A stretch of 64,000 nt of DNA from Nodosilinea sp. FACHB-141 (GTDB taxonomy: Bacteria > Cyanobacteriota > Cyanobacteriia > Phormidesmidales > Phormidesmidaceae): contig NZ_JACJPP010000013.1 of assembly GCF_014696135.1 (NCBI RefSeq), positions 124,001 to 188,000 of the forward strand, given 5' to 3'. Positions within the stretch are counted from its first letter, which is position 1; each line of letters opens with the position of its first letter. A program made the position numbers and the translations under genes. Shown piece by piece: positions 37,603-46,742 of the stretch. The notes beneath the pieces were generated by a model. It was not told the origin of the DNA. It ran no database searches and worked only from the letters and a program-made list of their open reading frames with translations.

Positions 37603-40600
37603 TTAGATAGCTAGCGGCTCTGGAACTGCCCCCTGCAAGTATCCCAACCATTCGGTCAGGCTCTCCAGCTGCTTTTCGGGCTTGAGCACTCCCAGCCCGC
37701 GCACCACGACCCTGCCGCCGCTGTAGACAAAGCGCGTTTTTAGGTGACTGGGCAAATTCTCGCTGATCTTCTTCCAGGCGGGCTCTTCCATTGGGGTTTC
37801 CATCACCACGTGCTGCTTGCCCTCGGGCTTGATGCGCGAGAAACCAGCGTGCTTGGCCACCAGCTTGAGTTGCAGCATGCGCACGAGTTGCTCGGTCGCG
37901 TAGGGAATGGGGCCGTAGCGATCGCTCAAATCCGCCGCAATCTGCATCAGCTCTACCTTGCTGTTGGCCGCAGCTAGGGAGCGGTAGGCTCCCATCTTCT
38001 GCTCTAGATCGGGGATATAGTCGTTGGGCACAAAGGCAGTGACGTTGAGATCGACCTGAGTGTCTTCCACTTTGGGAATGTCTTGACCGCGAATTTCGGC
38101 GATTTCTTCTTCGAGCATGTCCATATAGAGGTCAAAGCCGATCGCATCCATCTGGCCCGACTGCTCGGCCCCCAGCAGGTTGCCGACACCGCGAATTTCC
38201 ATGTCGCGCATGGCTAGCTGGTAGCCGGAGCCAAGCTGGGTAAATTCTTGGATGGCGCGGAGGCGCTGGCGAGCTTTGTCGGTGAGGGATTTTTTGGGGT
38301 AAAACAGCCAGGCGTGAGCCTGAATACCCGCCCGCCCGACTCTTCCCCGCAGCTGATAGAGCTGGGAGAGGCCAAAACGGTGGGCGTCTTCGATCAAAAT
38401 GGTGTTGACGCGGGGGATATCCAGCCCCGACTCAATGATGGTGGTGCAGAGCAGCACTTCGGCATCGCCGTTGCTAAAGGTGAGCATAGTCGACTCGAGT
38501 TCGCCTTCGTCCATTTGGCCGTGGGCGATCGCAATTCTCGCCGCTGGCACCATCTCCCGAATTTTGGCGGAGACCTCTTCAATGCCCTCAACCCGAGGCA
38601 CCACGTAGAACACCTGGCCGCCGCGATCGAGCTCCTGGCGAATAGCCGTGCGGATCGCTTCGGGGTCGTGGGGCGACAGGTGAGTTTTAATCGGGCGGCG
38701 CGAGGGCGGCGGCGTAGTGATCAGGCTCATTTCGCGCACCCCAGACAGGGCCATGTAGAGGGTGCGGGGGATAGGGGTGGCGCTGAGGGTGAGCACATCC
38801 ACCTGGGTTTTGAGGGATTTGATTCGCTCTTTTTGGTTGACGCCAAAGCGCTGTTCTTCGTCTACCACCAGCAGGCCGAGGCTTTTGAAGGCGACGCCTT
38901 TGCCGAGCAGCTGGTGGGTGCCCACCACCACGTCCAGTTCGCCGGTCTTGAGCCGTTGCAAAATGTCTTTTTTCTCCTGCTGACTGCGGAAGCGGTTGAG
39001 CAGCCCCACCTGAATCGGGTAAGGGGCGAAGCGCTCTTTGAGGGTGTGGTAGTGCTGCTGGGTGAGGATAGTGGTGGGGGCTAGCAGGGCTACCTGCTGC
39101 CCAGCGGTGACGGCTTTGAAGATGGCCCGCAGGGCGACCTCGGTTTTGCCAAAGCCCACATCGCCACAGACCAGGCGATCCATGGGGCGATCGCTCTCCA
39201 TATCGCGCTTGACATCCTGCACGGCCTTGAGTTGATCAGGGGTGGCCTGGTAGGGGAAGGAGTCTTCCAGCTCTTGCTGCCAGGGCATATCGGCGGGGTA
39301 AGAAAATCCCTCCATCCTGGCCCGCTGGGCGTAAAGCCTGAGCAGATCCACCGCCACTTTTTGGATCGCTTTCTTGGCCCGACCCTTGGTTTTCTCCCAG
39401 GCGGTGCTGGTCATTTTGTTGAGCACCGGGGCCTGGCCGCTGGCGGCTCGGTAGCGGGAGAGAGAGCCCACCTGGTCAGCGGCCACCCGCAGCAGCCCAT
39501 CGGCGTACTGAATCACTAGATAGTCGCGGGTTTCGTTGTTGAGCACCAGGCTTTCGAGCTTGATGAATTTGCCGATGCCGTGGCTGCGGTGGACGACAAA
39601 ATCCCCCGGCTTCATCTTGTTGGGGTCAACCTGTTTGGAGGCGGCCCGCCGCCGCTTGCGCACGTAGCCGCCTGTTGCCAGGGTGTGCTGACCAAAAAAT
39701 TCGCGATCGGTCACCACCACAATGCGGAAGGTAGGCAGCACAAAACCTTCTAATTCTGCCAAGCCTGAATACTTGACCGCCACAGGGACATGCTGGGTAT
39801 GCAGCTTGTCGATCGCATTAAAATCTTTGGGGTTAGGGATAAACTGCGCTGGGCAGTCGTGCTCTTGCAGCAGAGATACCGAGCGGGAGGGCTGGGCCGA
39901 GGCCAACCAGACAGAATACTTGCGATCGCACTCCTTGCGAATCGTCTCCGCCAGCTTGCCAAACTGGTGCGGAATTGCCTGCACCGGACGGCTCGATAGG
40001 TTTAAGCCGCTGTTGGCCTCGGCGATTTCCGATAGATCAACGCGCGGGAAAATTTCGGCATCGCTGAGGGTGTCGAGAAAGGGGCGATGAATTTTGGGGA
40101 GGGAGTAGGGGGTGGATGGGTGGATGGGTGGATGGGTGGATGAGTCCTCCTCCGCATCTCCCCCATCCCCTTGACTCCTCACCTCCTGCCAGTGGTCTTC
40201 GACGTGCTCTAGCCAGCGATCGCTATGGGCCTGACACTGATCGACCTCGTCCACCGCCATCAGGGTGTTTTCGGGTAGGTAGTCTAACAGGGAGGCGGGT
40301 TGGGAAAAGGCTAGGCCCAACCACCGACGAGTGCCTTCAGGGAGAATGCCACTTTCTAGCCCTTCGTGAGCAGCTTCAGAAAGCAGTCCCTCCAGCTTGC
40401 CCTGCGATCGCAAATGCTCAATGATCACCGGGCCATATTGAGTGGGGGTAAGCACCAGGTGGTCAATGGCATCCAGGGATCTTTGGGTGGCTGGGTCAAA
40501 TTCCCGCAGGCGCTCCAGCTCGTCGCCAAATAGTTCTAGCCGCACCGGCAGCTCCGACGCCACCGGATACACGTCGATAATGTCGCCCCGCTGCGCCCAC

Positions 40601-41145
40601 TGGCCCTCGGTTTCAACCACTGTGACGCGCTCATAGCCGAGAGTGGCCAACCGCTGCCCCAGCGCCTTGAAGTTAATTTCCTGCTTCAGCTCTAGCCGTA
40701 AGCAGTAGGGTTCCAAAGCAGAAACCGGCGGCAGGTGGGGTTGCAAGGCCCGTTCAGTCGCCACCACCGCTAGCTTGCGCAAGGGTGATGCTTCGCCGGC
40801 CGCCCGCAAGGCCAGCAGCTCTGCCAAGACCTGTAGCTGTCCCCAAGTCATTTCTGACTCTTGATCAAAGGGGTCGTAGGGGGAGGCTTCGGAGGTGGGG
40901 TAAAAGTGCACCGTGTCCCAGCCCATAGCTTCGAGCTGGGTAGCCCAGCGTCCGGCTTCTTCTAGGGTGGCGGTGATCACCAATAGGGGGCGCTGCTGAG
41001 CTAGGGCCAGGGCCGAGGACACCAGCCCCTTAGGTAATCGAGCCACGCCGTTGAGCACCAGTTGGCCCTGCTGGTCGAGCTTAGCCAGCAGTTCCTTAGC
41101 TAAAGGAGAGCGTTGCAGGGCACGGGTAATGGAAGAAAAGGCCAT
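37603..41145 (-). CDS. mfd: Transcription-repair coupling factor Mfd
   Basis: A 1180-residue ATP-dependent translocase that removes RNA polymerase stalled at DNA lesions and recruits the UvrA excision machinery. The UvrB-like N-terminal module is followed by the RNAP-interaction domain ([14 protein letters not shown]), then helicase motifs: Walker [30 protein letters not shown], and [10 protein letters not shown]. The C-terminal TRCF domain ends the protein. Residues ~318-350 ([13 protein letters not shown] region) are encoded by a GGGTGGAT tandem repeat absent from a typical Mfd, an in-frame insertion before the RNAP-binding domain. It is convergent with the FG-GAP gene. Confidence 0.96.
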   Translation of the reverse strand: MAFSSITRALQRSPLAKELLAKLDQQGQLVLNGVARLPKGLVSSALALAQQRPLLVITATLEEAGRWATQLEAMGWDTVHFYPTSEASPYDPFDQESEMTWGQLQVLAELLALRAAGEASPLRKLAVVATERALQPHLPPVSALEPYCLRLELKQEINFKALGQRLATLGYERVTVVETEGQWAQRGDIIDVYPVASELPVRLELFGDELERLREFDPATQRSLDAIDHLVLTPTQYGPVIIEHLRSQGKLEGLLSEAAHEGLESGILPEGTRRWLGLAFSQPASLLDYLPENTLMAVDEVDQCQAHSDRWLEHVEDHWQEVRSQGDGGDAEEDSSTHPPIHPSTPYSLPKIHRPFLDTLSDAEIFPRVDLSEIAEANSGLNLSSRPVQAIPHQFGKLAETIRKECDRKYSVWLASAQPSRSVSLLQEHDCPAQFIPNPKDFNAIDKLHTQHVPVAVKYSGLAELEGFVLPTFRIVVVTDREFFGQHTLATGGYVRKRRRAASKQVDPNKMKPGDFVVHRSHGIGKFIKLESLVLNNETRDYLVIQYADGLLRVAADQVGSLSRYRAASGQAPVLNKMTSTAWEKTKGRAKKAIQKVAVDLLRLYAQRARMEGFSYPADMPWQQELEDSFPYQATPDQLKAVQDVKRDMESDRPMDRLVCGDVGFGKTEVALRAIFKAVTAGQQVALLAPTTILTQQHYHTLKERFAPYPIQVGLLNRFRSQQEKKDILQRLKTGELDVVVGTHQLLGKGVAFKSLGLLVVDEEQRFGVNQKERIKSLKTQVDVLTLSATPIPRTLYMALSGVREMSLITTPPPSRRPIKTHLSPHDPEAIRTAIRQELDRGGQVFYVVPRVEGIEEVSAKIREMVPAARIAIAHGQMDEGELESTMLTFSNGDAEVLLCTTIIESGLDIPRVNTILIEDAHRFGLSQLYQLRGRVGRAGIQAHAWLFYPKKSLTDKARQRLRAIQEFTQLGSGYQLAMRDMEIRGVGNLLGAEQSGQMDAIGFDLYMDMLEEEIAEIRGQDIPKVEDTQVDLNVTAFVPNDYIPDLEQKMGAYRSLAAANSKVELMQIAADLSDRYGPIPYATEQLVRMLQLKLVAKHAGFSRIKPEGKQHVVMETPMEEPAWKKISENLPSHLKTRFVYSGGRVVVRGLGVLKPEKQLESLTEWLGYLQGAVPEPLAI
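40095..40195. repeat. GGGTGGAT tandem repeat inside mfd
   Basis: About four copies of the octamer GGGTGGAT run from ~40108 to ~40141, followed by a C/T-rich half (CTCCTCCGCATCTCCCCCAT). It belongs to the same family as the repeats at 26013, 26884, 58080 and 62833. It is in frame, encoding a Thr/His/Pro-rich loop. Confidence 0.8.
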
Positions 41146-41500
41146 AGGACGCGCGACAGGGCAAAATTAGAAGCACAAAACCCCCTCAACTTTGCAGCCG
41201 AGGGCACGAAAAATCGGCCTTAGAGAGCCAGCCTCACGTTACTTATTTTAATAATGGCCAAGCCATTATGACAGCTTTGTGGAACTCTACTGAGCTAAAA
41301 GAAACGTTTCTAACTCAAACGCCTAGGCACTAACTATAGAAGTTGCTGCCAACGGTTGAGCCCTCCCAGGCCGAGCGCAATGGCCATCAAATTCTATAAT
41401 TTGAGGCAACAGATGAACGCCGAGTGAGCCCTAGCTGAAGTCACTGCCGCCGTAGGCTTGATGAACAGTTCGCCAGAGCAGCTTAATGAGAGCGGTGGGG
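41146..41500. other. Intergenic region upstream of mfd
   Basis: 355 bases between mfd and the phosphoribosyltransferase gene, both minus. The part near 41230-41290 is AT-rich and probably holds the mfd promoter. No gene, RNA or strong hairpin is recognised. Confidence 0.3.
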
Positions 41501-42169
41501 TTATTGAGGGTGGCTGACAGTCTCTAGGGAACGGTGTTTGCCCTGGTTCAGAAGCGATCGCACCTCGTCGTCGGAGGTTTGAGCGAATTCCTCATACCAA
41601 AGCCCCACCGCATAGAACGGTTGGGGAGTCTCGGCACAGATGATGCGATCAACGGCGGTTCCAACTGAGTCGCAAACCTCGCGGTCCGCTACTGGGACGG
41701 CCACAATCAATTTTCTAGGGCGCTGCTGCTTGACGGCTTCAATGGCAACCTGAATGGTTGCCCCAGTGGCTAGGCCATCGTCAACCAAAATAACGATGCG
41801 ATCGCGGAGATCTAGGGGAGTAAGATCATCGCGATAGACTTGCTCTCGTCGCCGCAATTCCTCCTGTTCGTGCTGCACTACGACATCAATTTCCTCAGGC
41901 GTAATAGCCAAACGCCGGATTAAATCTTGATTGAAATATAAAAAATTGCCCGAGGCGATCGACCCCATGGCGGTCTCCCTAAACCCCGGTATACCTAGCT
42001 TTCGAACAATTAGTATATCTAGGGGAGCACTAAGGGCATTGGCGACTTCGGCCGCAACCGGTACGCCACCTCGGGGTAGCGCGACGACAGTTACATCAGG
42101 CCGATTGGCATAGGGTTGTAGGAGATTGGCTAGCCGTTGCCCAGCATCAACTCTATTCTTAAAAAGCAT
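41501..42169 (-). CDS. Phosphoribosyltransferase-domain protein
   Basis: A 222-residue protein with the type I phosphoribosyltransferase fold. The PRPP-binding loop is VILVDDGLATGATIQVAIEA at ~126-145, and an N-terminal block TVVALPRGGVPVAAEVANAL is typical of the stand-alone bacterial PRTase group annotated for stress-linked operons. The specific base or substrate is not known and should not be guessed. It is a single gene, with a long AT-rich upstream region. Confidence 0.85.
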   Translation of the reverse strand: MLFKNRVDAGQRLANLLQPYANRPDVTVVALPRGGVPVAAEVANALSAPLDILIVRKLGIPGFRETAMGSIASGNFLYFNQDLIRRLAITPEEIDVVVQHEQEELRRREQVYRDDLTPLDLRDRIVILVDDGLATGATIQVAIEAVKQQRPRKLIVAVPVADREVCDSVGTAVDRIICAETPQPFYAVGLWYEEFAQTSDDEVRSLLNQGKHRSLETVSHPQ

Positions 42170-42618
42170 GGCTTTAAGCTCGATAAGGTGTTACCCAATA
42201 GCTGAGATATACAACGCATAATGCTGAAGAATTTACCTGATTTAATGCCGCGTTCACATGATTCATCTTTCGGCAACGTTTGACTTGGCAAAAGACCAGG
42301 TTTTAGAACTAATACTAAAAGTTTGATTACATGAATAGATGGTATGACGCCAAACTGTCATCGGCTTCTTTCATTAGATGTATCTCTTAAGAAGAAACTG
42401 TTAAATATTTCACCGCAAAAAGAGCAATTATTGTGGGCCACTAAGCAAGCCAGCAAGCAGTAGAAATGCCTAAGTTTTATAAGGATGCGTTAAGCTGACG
42501 CACTGGTGCATCAACTTGAACGTACCGGTGTGTCAGGCTTACAGCACAACACACCGTGCACAGCGTTGATTTAAGGCGACCTGCGGACTTATCCGTTCAG
42601 GTGACTAGATCTCAAAGG
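42170..42618. other. Intergenic region with hairpin
   Basis: 449 bases, AT-rich at 42230-42430. A hairpin pairs CGGTGTGT (42526-42533) with ACACACCG (42549-42556) just after the secreted-protein gene on the minus strand; it may end that transcript, though no U-run follows. No gene is recognised. Confidence 0.4.
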
Positions 42619-43059
42619 TCAGTCGGTGTAGATTCGCTCGACCGAGAAGGTGTCAATGGTGTCTTCAAAGCGGTTAAAGGTAACGCGCATTTCGTCGTAG
42701 GCTCGAGCTGTAGAGACGCCACCCGGCGTGGGACACTGCACCTGCAGCAGCGTTTGGAACGACTCGTAGGTTGCATGGGTGTACAACGTCTTTTCGCAAA
42801 GGGGGCTGATAAAACCTTCAATGGCAAGCTGGTTGAGTGCGGCTACTCCCATAGGGCTTTGCAGTACAAAGCGCCAAATCAACGCTTCATCTGCTTCGCT
42901 AGCGGGTCGCCACACTTGTGGCAAAGCCGATTCTTCAGCGGTTTGAGCCAAGCTTGGTTCTGCCTGGGTAACTATCGAAATTGCAGCCCCACCGGCAACC
43001 AGTAGACCGAGGCCAGCAGCTAGCCCAAACCACCGTGATAAGCCTATTTGTGTTTTCAT
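42619..43059 (-). CDS. Secreted protein of unknown function
   Basis: A 146-residue protein with a clear signal peptide: MKTQIGLSRWFGLAAGLGLL with a hydrophobic core to ~30 and a likely cleavage after SLAQ. The mature domain contains two cysteines (SPLCEKTL and LQVQCPTPGG) likely to form a disulfide, and ends in VERIYTD. I recognise no family. The ATG at 43059 is chosen because it begins the signal peptide. It is downstream of msrB on the same strand, separated by a hairpin, so it may be a separate transcript. Confidence 0.65.
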   Translation of the reverse strand: MKTQIGLSRWFGLAAGLGLLVAGGAAISIVTQAEPSLAQTAEESALPQVWRPASEADEALIWRFVLQSPMGVAALNQLAIEGFISPLCEKTLYTHATYESFQTLLQVQCPTPGGVSTARAYDEMRVTFNRFEDTIDTFSVERIYTD

Positions 43060-43140
43060 AGCACGCTCTTGTAACTGTTGCTCTATCTTAGAAAAGCCGA
43101 TAGAAGCAACCACCTAGGTTACAGGATTTGCAACAGTAAG

Positions 43141-43170
43141 CCCCCGTTGCGACTAAAGCAACAACGGGGG
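43141..43170 (-). terminator. Hairpin between msrB and the secreted-protein gene
   Basis: CCCCCGTTG at 43141-43149 pairs perfectly with CAACGGGGG at 43162-43170. It is a strong GC stem placed 23 bases after the msrB stop, as expected of an msrB terminator, though no U-run is seen on the minus strand. Confidence 0.55.
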
Positions 43171-43192
43171 CAGAGACAGGCTTAGGGGAGGT

Positions 43193-43708
43193 CTAGGCCG
43201 ACTTGGGTACGAACTCCAGGGATACCCCATTCATGCAGTAGCGCTGACCAGTGGGGGCAGGCCCATCGGGGAAGACGTGGCCTAGGTGACCACCGCAGTT
43301 GGCACAGTGCACTTCGACTCGGGTCATGAAGAAGGAGCGATCGGTGGTGGTAGCAATAGCGCCCTCGATGGGTGCATAGAAGCTGGGCCAGCCGGTGCCG
43401 CTGTTGAACTTGGTGTCAGAGGTAAAGAGGGGAGTGCCGCAACCCGAGCAGTTGTAGGTACCGGGCTCATAGACCTTGTCGAGGGGGCTAGAACCGGCCC
43501 GCTCGGTGCCGTGCTTGCGCAGTACGCGAAACTGCTCAGGGGTGAGCTGGTCACGCCATTCTTGCTCGGTTTTGTTGACGGTAAACTGTTCGTCGGTAGT
43601 AGCCATAGTATCCAGTTGATTAGAAAAAACTTCAGCAGTGAAATTGCTCAAAAGCCAGCTGCCGCCAATAATGGCGGTGCCCGCTTCCAGTAGCTTGCGT
43701 CGCTTCAT
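43193..43708 (-). CDS. msrB: Peptide methionine (R)-S-oxide reductase, probably exported
   Basis: A 171-residue MsrB, reducing methionine-R-sulfoxide in proteins. Zinc-binding pairs CSGCG and CANCG flank the domain, with GTGWPSFY and the catalytic cysteine in GQRYCMNGVSLEF. The N-terminus MKRRKLLEAGTAIIGGSWLL has a twin Arg and a hydrophobic stretch, suggesting a Tat-type leader or membrane anchor, so the enzyme probably acts outside the cytoplasm. The ATG at 43708 begins this leader. Confidence 0.93.
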   Translation of the reverse strand: MKRRKLLEAGTAIIGGSWLLSNFTAEVFSNQLDTMATTDEQFTVNKTEQEWRDQLTPEQFRVLRKHGTERAGSSPLDKVYEPGTYNCSGCGTPLFTSDTKFNSGTGWPSFYAPIEGAIATTTDRSFFMTRVEVHCANCGGHLGHVFPDGPAPTGQRYCMNGVSLEFVPKSA

Positions 43709-43908
43709 GGCAGGGTAACAGTAGGGGGGGTAAGGGCTGGCGATCGCCAAGCATGCCGTGGTCAGAACCTTGTTTTATTTAACTTAACGTATCTCTCCTG
43801 GGCAACGCTGATAGCGCCCTGAGAATTGGCTGCAATTCCCCTGAATCCCCAATTTTTAGTAGGCTATGACTACGATTGATTCCCTTCAGGGATTGCCGCC
43901 GAGCCCCT

Positions 43909-45141
43909 ATGTCAGCTGTTACCTCTGTCTCATCTATCCGCCGCGCCCGCGCTTGGCCCTTTTGGCCCCTAGTGCCCCTCTACCCCTACGGCCAGCGACC
44001 AACCCAGCGGGTGGAGGTGGTCAAAGACCAGGTGTGGACCTTTGAGCAGTTCCAGGGCATTTTCTACGTGGTCGTGCCGATTCGCATGACGGTGGTGCGG
44101 CTAGAGCCCGCCGGGCTGCTGGTGTATTCTCCAGTCGCCCCCACGCCGGAATGCGTGGCTCTAGTGCGTGAGCTAGAAGAGCGCTACGGCCCGGTGAAAT
44201 ACATTGTCATGTCGACGGTGACGGGCATTGAGCACAAGGTGTTTGTCGGTCCCTTTGCCCGTCAGTTTCCCCAGGCGCAGGTGTACGTAACGCCGAACCA
44301 GTGGAGTTTTCCGCTCAACTTGCCGCTGCCGTGGCTAGGGCTACCGCGCGATCGCACCCACATCCTCCCCGCCGAAAGTGCCCAGGCTCCCTTTGCTGAC
44401 CAGGTTGACTACGCCCTGCTGCCCCCGATCGATCTGGGGCTAGGCCCCTTTGGCGAAACCGCCTGCTTTCATCGGGCCAGTCGCACCCTGCTGCTGACCG
44501 ATGCGATCGTAGCCATCCCGGCGGAGCCGCCGGCGATCGTGCAGATCGACCCCTTCCCCCTGCTATTTCACGCTAGAGATAAGGCTACCGATGCGATCGT
44601 CGATACGCCTGAGAATCGCCGCAAAGGTTGGCAACGAATTGCCCTATTTGCCTTTTACTTTTGCCCCAGCACCCTAGATGTGGCCCCGACGGGGGAAATG
44701 TGGCGAGAGGCAAAGCAGGCCCCGGTGCGATCGCGCCAGCACTACTTCGGCCTCTATCCCTTTCGCTGGCGGTCTGACTGGCGCAAATCCTTTGAGGCGC
44801 TGCACAATGGCGGGCAGCTTCAGGTAGCGCCAATTCTCAAAACCTTAATTTTTAATCGAGGACCAGAAGCAGTTTTAGATTGGGCAAAAAAAGTCGCCAC
44901 CTGGCAGTTTGAGCGCATCATTCCGGCTCACCTAGAGGCTCCCATCGCCGCCACCCCAGAGCAGTTTTTAGGGGCGTTTGACTTTTTGCACCTTGACCCA
45001 GCCTCTGAAGCCAGCGCCGCTTTGCCCGCAGCCGATTTTGAACTGCTACAGCAAATCGAAGCGGTGTTGCTTAGCAAGGGCATTTCTCGACCGCGCCAGT
45101 CGATGTTGACCACCCAGGGCAGCAAAAACGAGGCCCTCTAG
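43909..45141 (+). CDS. DUF4336-domain protein
   Basis: A 410-residue protein of the DUF4336 family, conserved in cyanobacteria and plants, of unknown function, with a metallo-beta-lactamase-like outline. Conserved-looking blocks are GIFYVVVPIRMTVVRLEPAG, YIVMSTVTGIEHKVFVGPFA and HRASRTLLLTDAIVAIPAEP, then a C-terminal block FERIIPAHLEAPIAATPEQF. Some histidines of a metal site may be His-substituted relative to true lactamases. The ATG at 43909 is chosen; an earlier start would add 11 unconserved residues. Confidence 0.8.
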   Translation: MSAVTSVSSIRRARAWPFWPLVPLYPYGQRPTQRVEVVKDQVWTFEQFQGIFYVVVPIRMTVVRLEPAGLLVYSPVAPTPECVALVRELEERYGPVKYIVMSTVTGIEHKVFVGPFARQFPQAQVYVTPNQWSFPLNLPLPWLGLPRDRTHILPAESAQAPFADQVDYALLPPIDLGLGPFGETACFHRASRTLLLTDAIVAIPAEPPAIVQIDPFPLLFHARDKATDAIVDTPENRRKGWQRIALFAFYFCPSTLDVAPTGEMWREAKQAPVRSRQHYFGLYPFRWRSDWRKSFEALHNGGQLQVAPILKTLIFNRGPEAVLDWAKKVATWQFERIIPAHLEAPIAATPEQFLGAFDFLHLDPASEASAALPAADFELLQQIEAVLLSKGISRPRQSMLTTQGSKNEAL

Positions 45142-45232
45142 GCCCTTGACAGGGTAATTGTTTTCAGCTTAAAAAGCGGTGGCAATGGACTGTCTAACTC
45201 ACTCAAAGGCACCCTAAAAGGGGCGATCGCGC

Positions 45233-45421
45233 TTACTCGACATAGTCAGTAGCAATTTCGATCGCCAACGAGACATCATCCACCGTGACATAGAACTGAT
45301 TGGGGCGGCAGCAGACCTGGCAGTCTTCGATGTACGACTGGGTAAGCCCGGCCGAGAGATCGACAAAGGTGGTACTGATCTCGCCGCAAAAGGCGCAGGT
45401 ATACTCGGCGGTAGATTCCAT
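45233..45421 (-). CDS. CPXCG-motif cysteine-rich small protein
   Basis: A 62-residue protein with two cysteine knuckles, C9-x-x-C12 and C34-x-x-C37 (C38 adjacent), in EYTCAFCGE and EDCQVCCRPN. This matches the small CPxCG-type zinc-ribbon family of unknown function; here Ala-Phe replaces the Pro of the name motif. It is a short stand-alone gene on the minus strand between two rightward genes. Confidence 0.75.
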   Translation of the reverse strand: MESTAEYTCAFCGEISTTFVDLSAGLTQSYIEDCQVCCRPNQFYVTVDDVSLAIEIATDYVE

Positions 45422-45588
45422 AGGTGAAAGCGGCTCAAAACCGATAGGAACATCTCAAGGGGCGGCTCGTCCTCCTAGACTATAGGTATTGGGGCGATCG
45501 CGAGCCTCAGTTACCCTACCACTCTCCCCTAAGCCCGATTCGCTACGAGGGCACCCCTACATTTTCAAGCATCTTTCTGGAGGTTGTG

Positions 45589-46140
45589 ATGAAAGTCAGT
45601 CACTTAGCCGCTTTGTCGTTAGCGGTCATGCCGGTAATTGCCCTGGAGCAACCTCCCATTGCCCAGGCTCAGCTGTTTGTGTCGTCGCCCATTCAGGCCG
45701 TCACCCCCAACAGCGAGACCCTCTATCTCAACACCGACGCCACAGTCGAGAAGACCCTTCGGGTAGGAGCCGCCACTAATCTCAACGGGCGCAGCATTCC
45801 CGCTGGTTCCCTTGTGCGCGGTCGGTTTGAGCCCGCCGAGGGCGGCGTGCGCTACGTGGCCACCGCTGTCGAAGTGGGCAACCAGGTCTACACCGTCAAC
45901 GCCGTTTCTGAACTGCTGCGCGATATCAAAGACCCCAGAGAAACTAGCACCGGTGCCATTCTGACCGATGCTGGCATTGGGGCGGCGGGCGGTGCTGCTG
46001 TGGGCGGCATTCTTAGCGGGCGCGTCTCGGTGGGCAGTATTATCGGCGGAGCTGCCGCCGGAGCCATTATCGGCAATACGACTGCCCAGCGGGTAGTGGT
46101 GGTTGAGCCCAACCAAACCCTCACCTTGACCTCTCAGTAG
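45589..46140 (+). CDS. Secreted protein with glycine-zipper helices
   Basis: A 183-residue exported protein. The signal peptide is MKVSHLAALSLAVMPVIALE to about QAQ at residue ~30. A beta-rich central domain follows (LYLNTDATVEKTLRVGAATN). Near the C-terminus are two Gly/Ala-rich helices, GIGAAGGAAVGGILSG and IIGGAAAGAIIGN, of the glycine-zipper type that inserts in membranes or oligomerises. Function unknown; an outer-membrane or periplasmic lipoprotein-like role is possible, but no lipobox is seen. An AGGTTG-like purine site precedes it; a GTG three bases upstream is an alternative start. Confidence 0.72.
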   Translation: MKVSHLAALSLAVMPVIALEQPPIAQAQLFVSSPIQAVTPNSETLYLNTDATVEKTLRVGAATNLNGRSIPAGSLVRGRFEPAEGGVRYVATAVEVGNQVYTVNAVSELLRDIKDPRETSTGAILTDAGIGAAGGAAVGGILSGRVSVGSIIGGAAAGAIIGNTTAQRVVVVEPNQTLTLTSQ

Positions 46141-46169
46141 TTTTTCCCCGAGGAAGACAATGGGTGAAC

Positions 46170-46217
46170 GGCTCTGCTCAGCTACCGGAATAAAGTTCTC
46201 GGTAGTTGAGCGCAGCC
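46170..46217. terminator. Strong imperfect hairpin between convergent genes
   Basis: The 18-base arms 46170-46187 (GGCTCTGCTCAGCTACCG) and 46200-46217 (CGGTAGTTGAGCGCAGCC) pair with one mismatch and two G-U pairs around a 12-base loop. It lies between the glycine-zipper gene and the DUF2721 gene and touches the latter's stop codon. It probably ends both transcripts, though no U-run is present. Confidence 0.6.
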
Positions 46218-46621
46218 TAGACTTTGGGATAGCGAGATTTTGCATCGATGTCGGCCAGCTCGGCCTCGATCGCTCGAGTGCTAATGGCAATTTCGTAGAG
46301 CGACGTCAGCAGCGAAGCTACCAGCAAAAGCAGGCTGAGGCCAAACAGCACTTCCGCCAGCTGCTGTTGCTCCAAAAATAGCCCCAGCATCGATAGCGTG
46401 CAGACAATAAAGCTTGAAACCCCTAGAGCCTGCATCAGGCGAATGAGGGCAATCCGCTGGCGCAGGTTAGCGATCTGGCGCTGCACCAGGCTTTGGAAGT
46501 AGTCGCGCTCAGAGCTGTGGAGCTGACGAATCAGTTGAGCCAACACCAAAAAGCGGTTGGTATAGGCCAGCAGCAGCAGCGAAATTGCAGGGAATAGCAG
46601 CGCTGGGGTAGTTAGTTCCAT
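46217..46621 (-). CDS. DUF2721 membrane protein
   Basis: A 134-residue protein of the DUF2721 family. An N-terminal helix (TPALLFPAISLLLLAYTNRF) is followed by an amphipathic stretch with LHSSERDYFQSLVQRQIANL and two further helices (VSSFIVCTLSMLGLF; LFGLSLLLLVASLLTSLYEI). Function unknown. Its start codon directly follows the U-run of the prk terminator, so expression depends on read-through or an undetected promoter. Confidence 0.82.
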   Translation of the reverse strand: MELTTPALLFPAISLLLLAYTNRFLVLAQLIRQLHSSERDYFQSLVQRQIANLRQRIALIRLMQALGVSSFIVCTLSMLGLFLEQQQLAEVLFGLSLLLLVASLLTSLYEIAISTRAIEAELADIDAKSRYPKV

Positions 46622-46624
46622 AGC

Positions 46625-46659
46625 AAAAAGGAGAGGACATCTTCATCGATATCCTCTCC
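46625..46659 (-). terminator. Intrinsic terminator of prk
   Basis: On the minus strand GGAGAGGA (46659-46652) pairs with TCCTCTCC (46637-46630), followed directly by TTTTT (46629-46625). This is a good rho-independent terminator. It sits 84 bases after prk and only three bases before the DUF2721 start codon. Confidence 0.85.
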
Positions 46660-46688
46660 CGATTAAGCCAGATAAACTCAATTAGACC

Positions 46689-46739
46689 GGTTTAAGGTTC
46701 AAGGGTAAGCCTTAAACCCTATACCTGTTACCCTAAACC
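46689..46739. repeat. TTTAAGGTTCA-type dispersed repeat, copy 1
   Basis: An imperfect inverted repeat opening GGTTTAAGGTTCAAGGGT and closing ACCCTAAACC, between prk and its terminator. A related copy lies at 61354-61418. Both share TTTAAGGTTCA(A/G)GGT, a central TATACC and an ACCCT-AA-CC end. Confidence 0.6.
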
Positions 46740-46742
46740 AGC

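Noticed and set aside
38248-39084. 278-codon open frame antisense to mfd
   Set aside because: It is the complement of conserved helicase codons; high GC keeps the antisense frame open.
40095-40195. CRISPR-like array in the GGGTGGAT repeat
   Set aside because: Units are eight bases in direct tandem with no spacers; it is a microsatellite-like repeat.
43909-45141. DUF4336 protein as an active metallo-beta-lactamase
   Set aside because: The outline is similar, but the canonical HxHxDH zinc motif is not visible, so no enzymatic activity is claimed.
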